Assembly: GCF_004331995.1 (NCBI RefSeq) | Contig: NZ_SJDT01000006.1 | Location: forward strand, 1 to 64,000 | Source: Arcanobacterium bovis | Lineage (GTDB): Bacteria; Actinomycetota; Actinomycetes; Actinomycetales; Actinomycetaceae | Direction of reading: 5' to 3' | Length of the DNA: 64,000 nt | Shown here: piece by piece, positions 63,640 through 64,000 of the stretch | How positions within the stretch are numbered: the first letter of the stretch is position 1 | Layout of the letters: each line of letters begins with the position of its first letter | Made by a program: the position numbers and the translations under genes | Notes under the pieces: model-generated | What the model was told of the DNA's origin: nothing | Seen by the model: only the letters and a program-made list of their open reading frames with translations | The model's database searches: none

Positions 63640-64000
63640 TTGGATCAAGTAACTGGTCAAGCAATAGCAATGATTATCTACTTCGTTGCGATGATTATCA
63701 TTGGAATTTGGGCATATACCCGCACAAAGAACTTCGATGATTACATGCTCGGTGGGCGAGATCTGAATCCAACCGTCGCGGCTCTATCGGCTGGCGCATC
63801 TGATATGTCTGGCTGGCTTTTGATGGGTTTGCCAGGCGCTCTTTATGTGAGCGGTCTTGTGGAAGCTTGGATTGCCGTGGGTCTGACGATTGGTGCATGG
63901 GTAAACTGGAAAGCTGTTGCTCCGCGGTTGCGTTCATATACGCAAATCGCAGGTAATTCTATTACGGTGCCTTCGTTCTTAGGAAATCGCTTGCGTGATT
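63640..64000 (+). CDS. putP: Sodium/proline symporter PutP, 5' part (runs off the window)
   Basis: The first 120 codons of a sodium:solute symporter are present. They include the N-terminal helix AMIIYFVAMIIIGIWAYTRTKNFDDYMLGGRDLNP and the PutP signature AALSAGASDMSGWLLMGLPGALYVSG. TTG 63640 follows GGAGAGGAG (63625-63633) and is the likely start. GAGTGCCACACTC at about 63613-63625 can form a small hairpin just before the ribosome binding site. Proline specificity is inferred from the signature. Confidence 0.9.
   Translation, partial: MDQVTGQAIAMIIYFVAMIIIGIWAYTRTKNFDDYMLGGRDLNPTVAALSAGASDMSGWLLMGLPGALYVSGLVEAWIAVGLTIGAWVNWKAVAPRLRSYTQIAGNSITVPSFLGNRLRD

Overview
The window looks like chromosomal DNA of a moderate-GC actinobacterium, most likely Actinomycetaceae in the Arcanobacterium/Actinomyces neighbourhood. 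This is inferred from gene content, not from a database search. Indicators are a mycothiol-type Rv2466c-family oxidoreductase, a zinc-free actinobacterial L32, a tandem pair of dynamin-like GTPases, a DUF3516-type RNA helicase, several likely leaderless transcripts, a fermentative pyruvate formate-lyase, and a type II-C CRISPR locus whose repeat and Cas9 resemble those of Corynebacterium diphtheriae and Actinomyces naeslundii.

Layout. 0.3-2.4 kb: a CstR-like persulfide sensor with a perfect palindromic operator drives a CoA-disulfide reductase/rhodanese fusion. 2.4-9.9 kb: an NhaA antiporter, a methyltransferase, ilvD (interrupted by a one-base frameshift), an AspT/YidE-type transporter and a ThrE-like exporter. 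10.1-13.9 kb: ilvBNC behind a leaderless leader peptide and attenuator. 14-18.8 kb: a secreted GH3 glycosidase, a secreted lipase, a DJ-1/PfpI protein and a small unknown protein. 18.9-27.3 kb: a complete type II-C CRISPR-Cas locus. It has 56 intact repeats plus one degenerate repeat, a terminator, cas2-cas1-cas9 on the minus strand, and a tracrRNA gene with its own promoter. 27.3-29.6 kb: a cell-wall-anchored surface protein with a LASTG signal. 29.7-33.8 kb: leuB, ilvE and cimA. 34.2-37.6 kb: a fermentation operon in which pyruvate formate-lyase is split. PflB lacks the glycyl-radical domain, an 83-residue protein downstream supplies it, and pflA follows. 37.9-50.4 kb: a PLP-binding YggS protein, a helicase, three tRNAs, an ATP-grasp enzyme, orn, the dynamin pair, ssb, ettA and a small membrane protein. 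50.4-64 kb: tesB, malQ, a degenerate PTS EIIB-like protein, pepN, an Rv2466c-like protein, an M13 peptidase, rpiB, cysE and cysK behind a cysteine-rich leader peptide, yigZ, rpmF and the start of putP.

How the genes fit together. Branched-chain amino-acid genes sit in three clusters. They cover citramalate synthase, LeuB, IlvBN, IlvC, IlvD and IlvE, so isoleucine could be made from pyruvate if leuCD exist elsewhere and the ilvD frameshift is not real. Sulfur functions also recur: the CstR/CoADR pair and cysK-cysE with a Cys-codon leader. The most unusual items are the two-polypeptide pyruvate formate-lyase, the cysK leader with competing RNA segments, the CRISPR array whose polarity can be read from sequence, and the ilvD frameshift in the conserved Gly-Gly-Ser-Thr-Asn motif.
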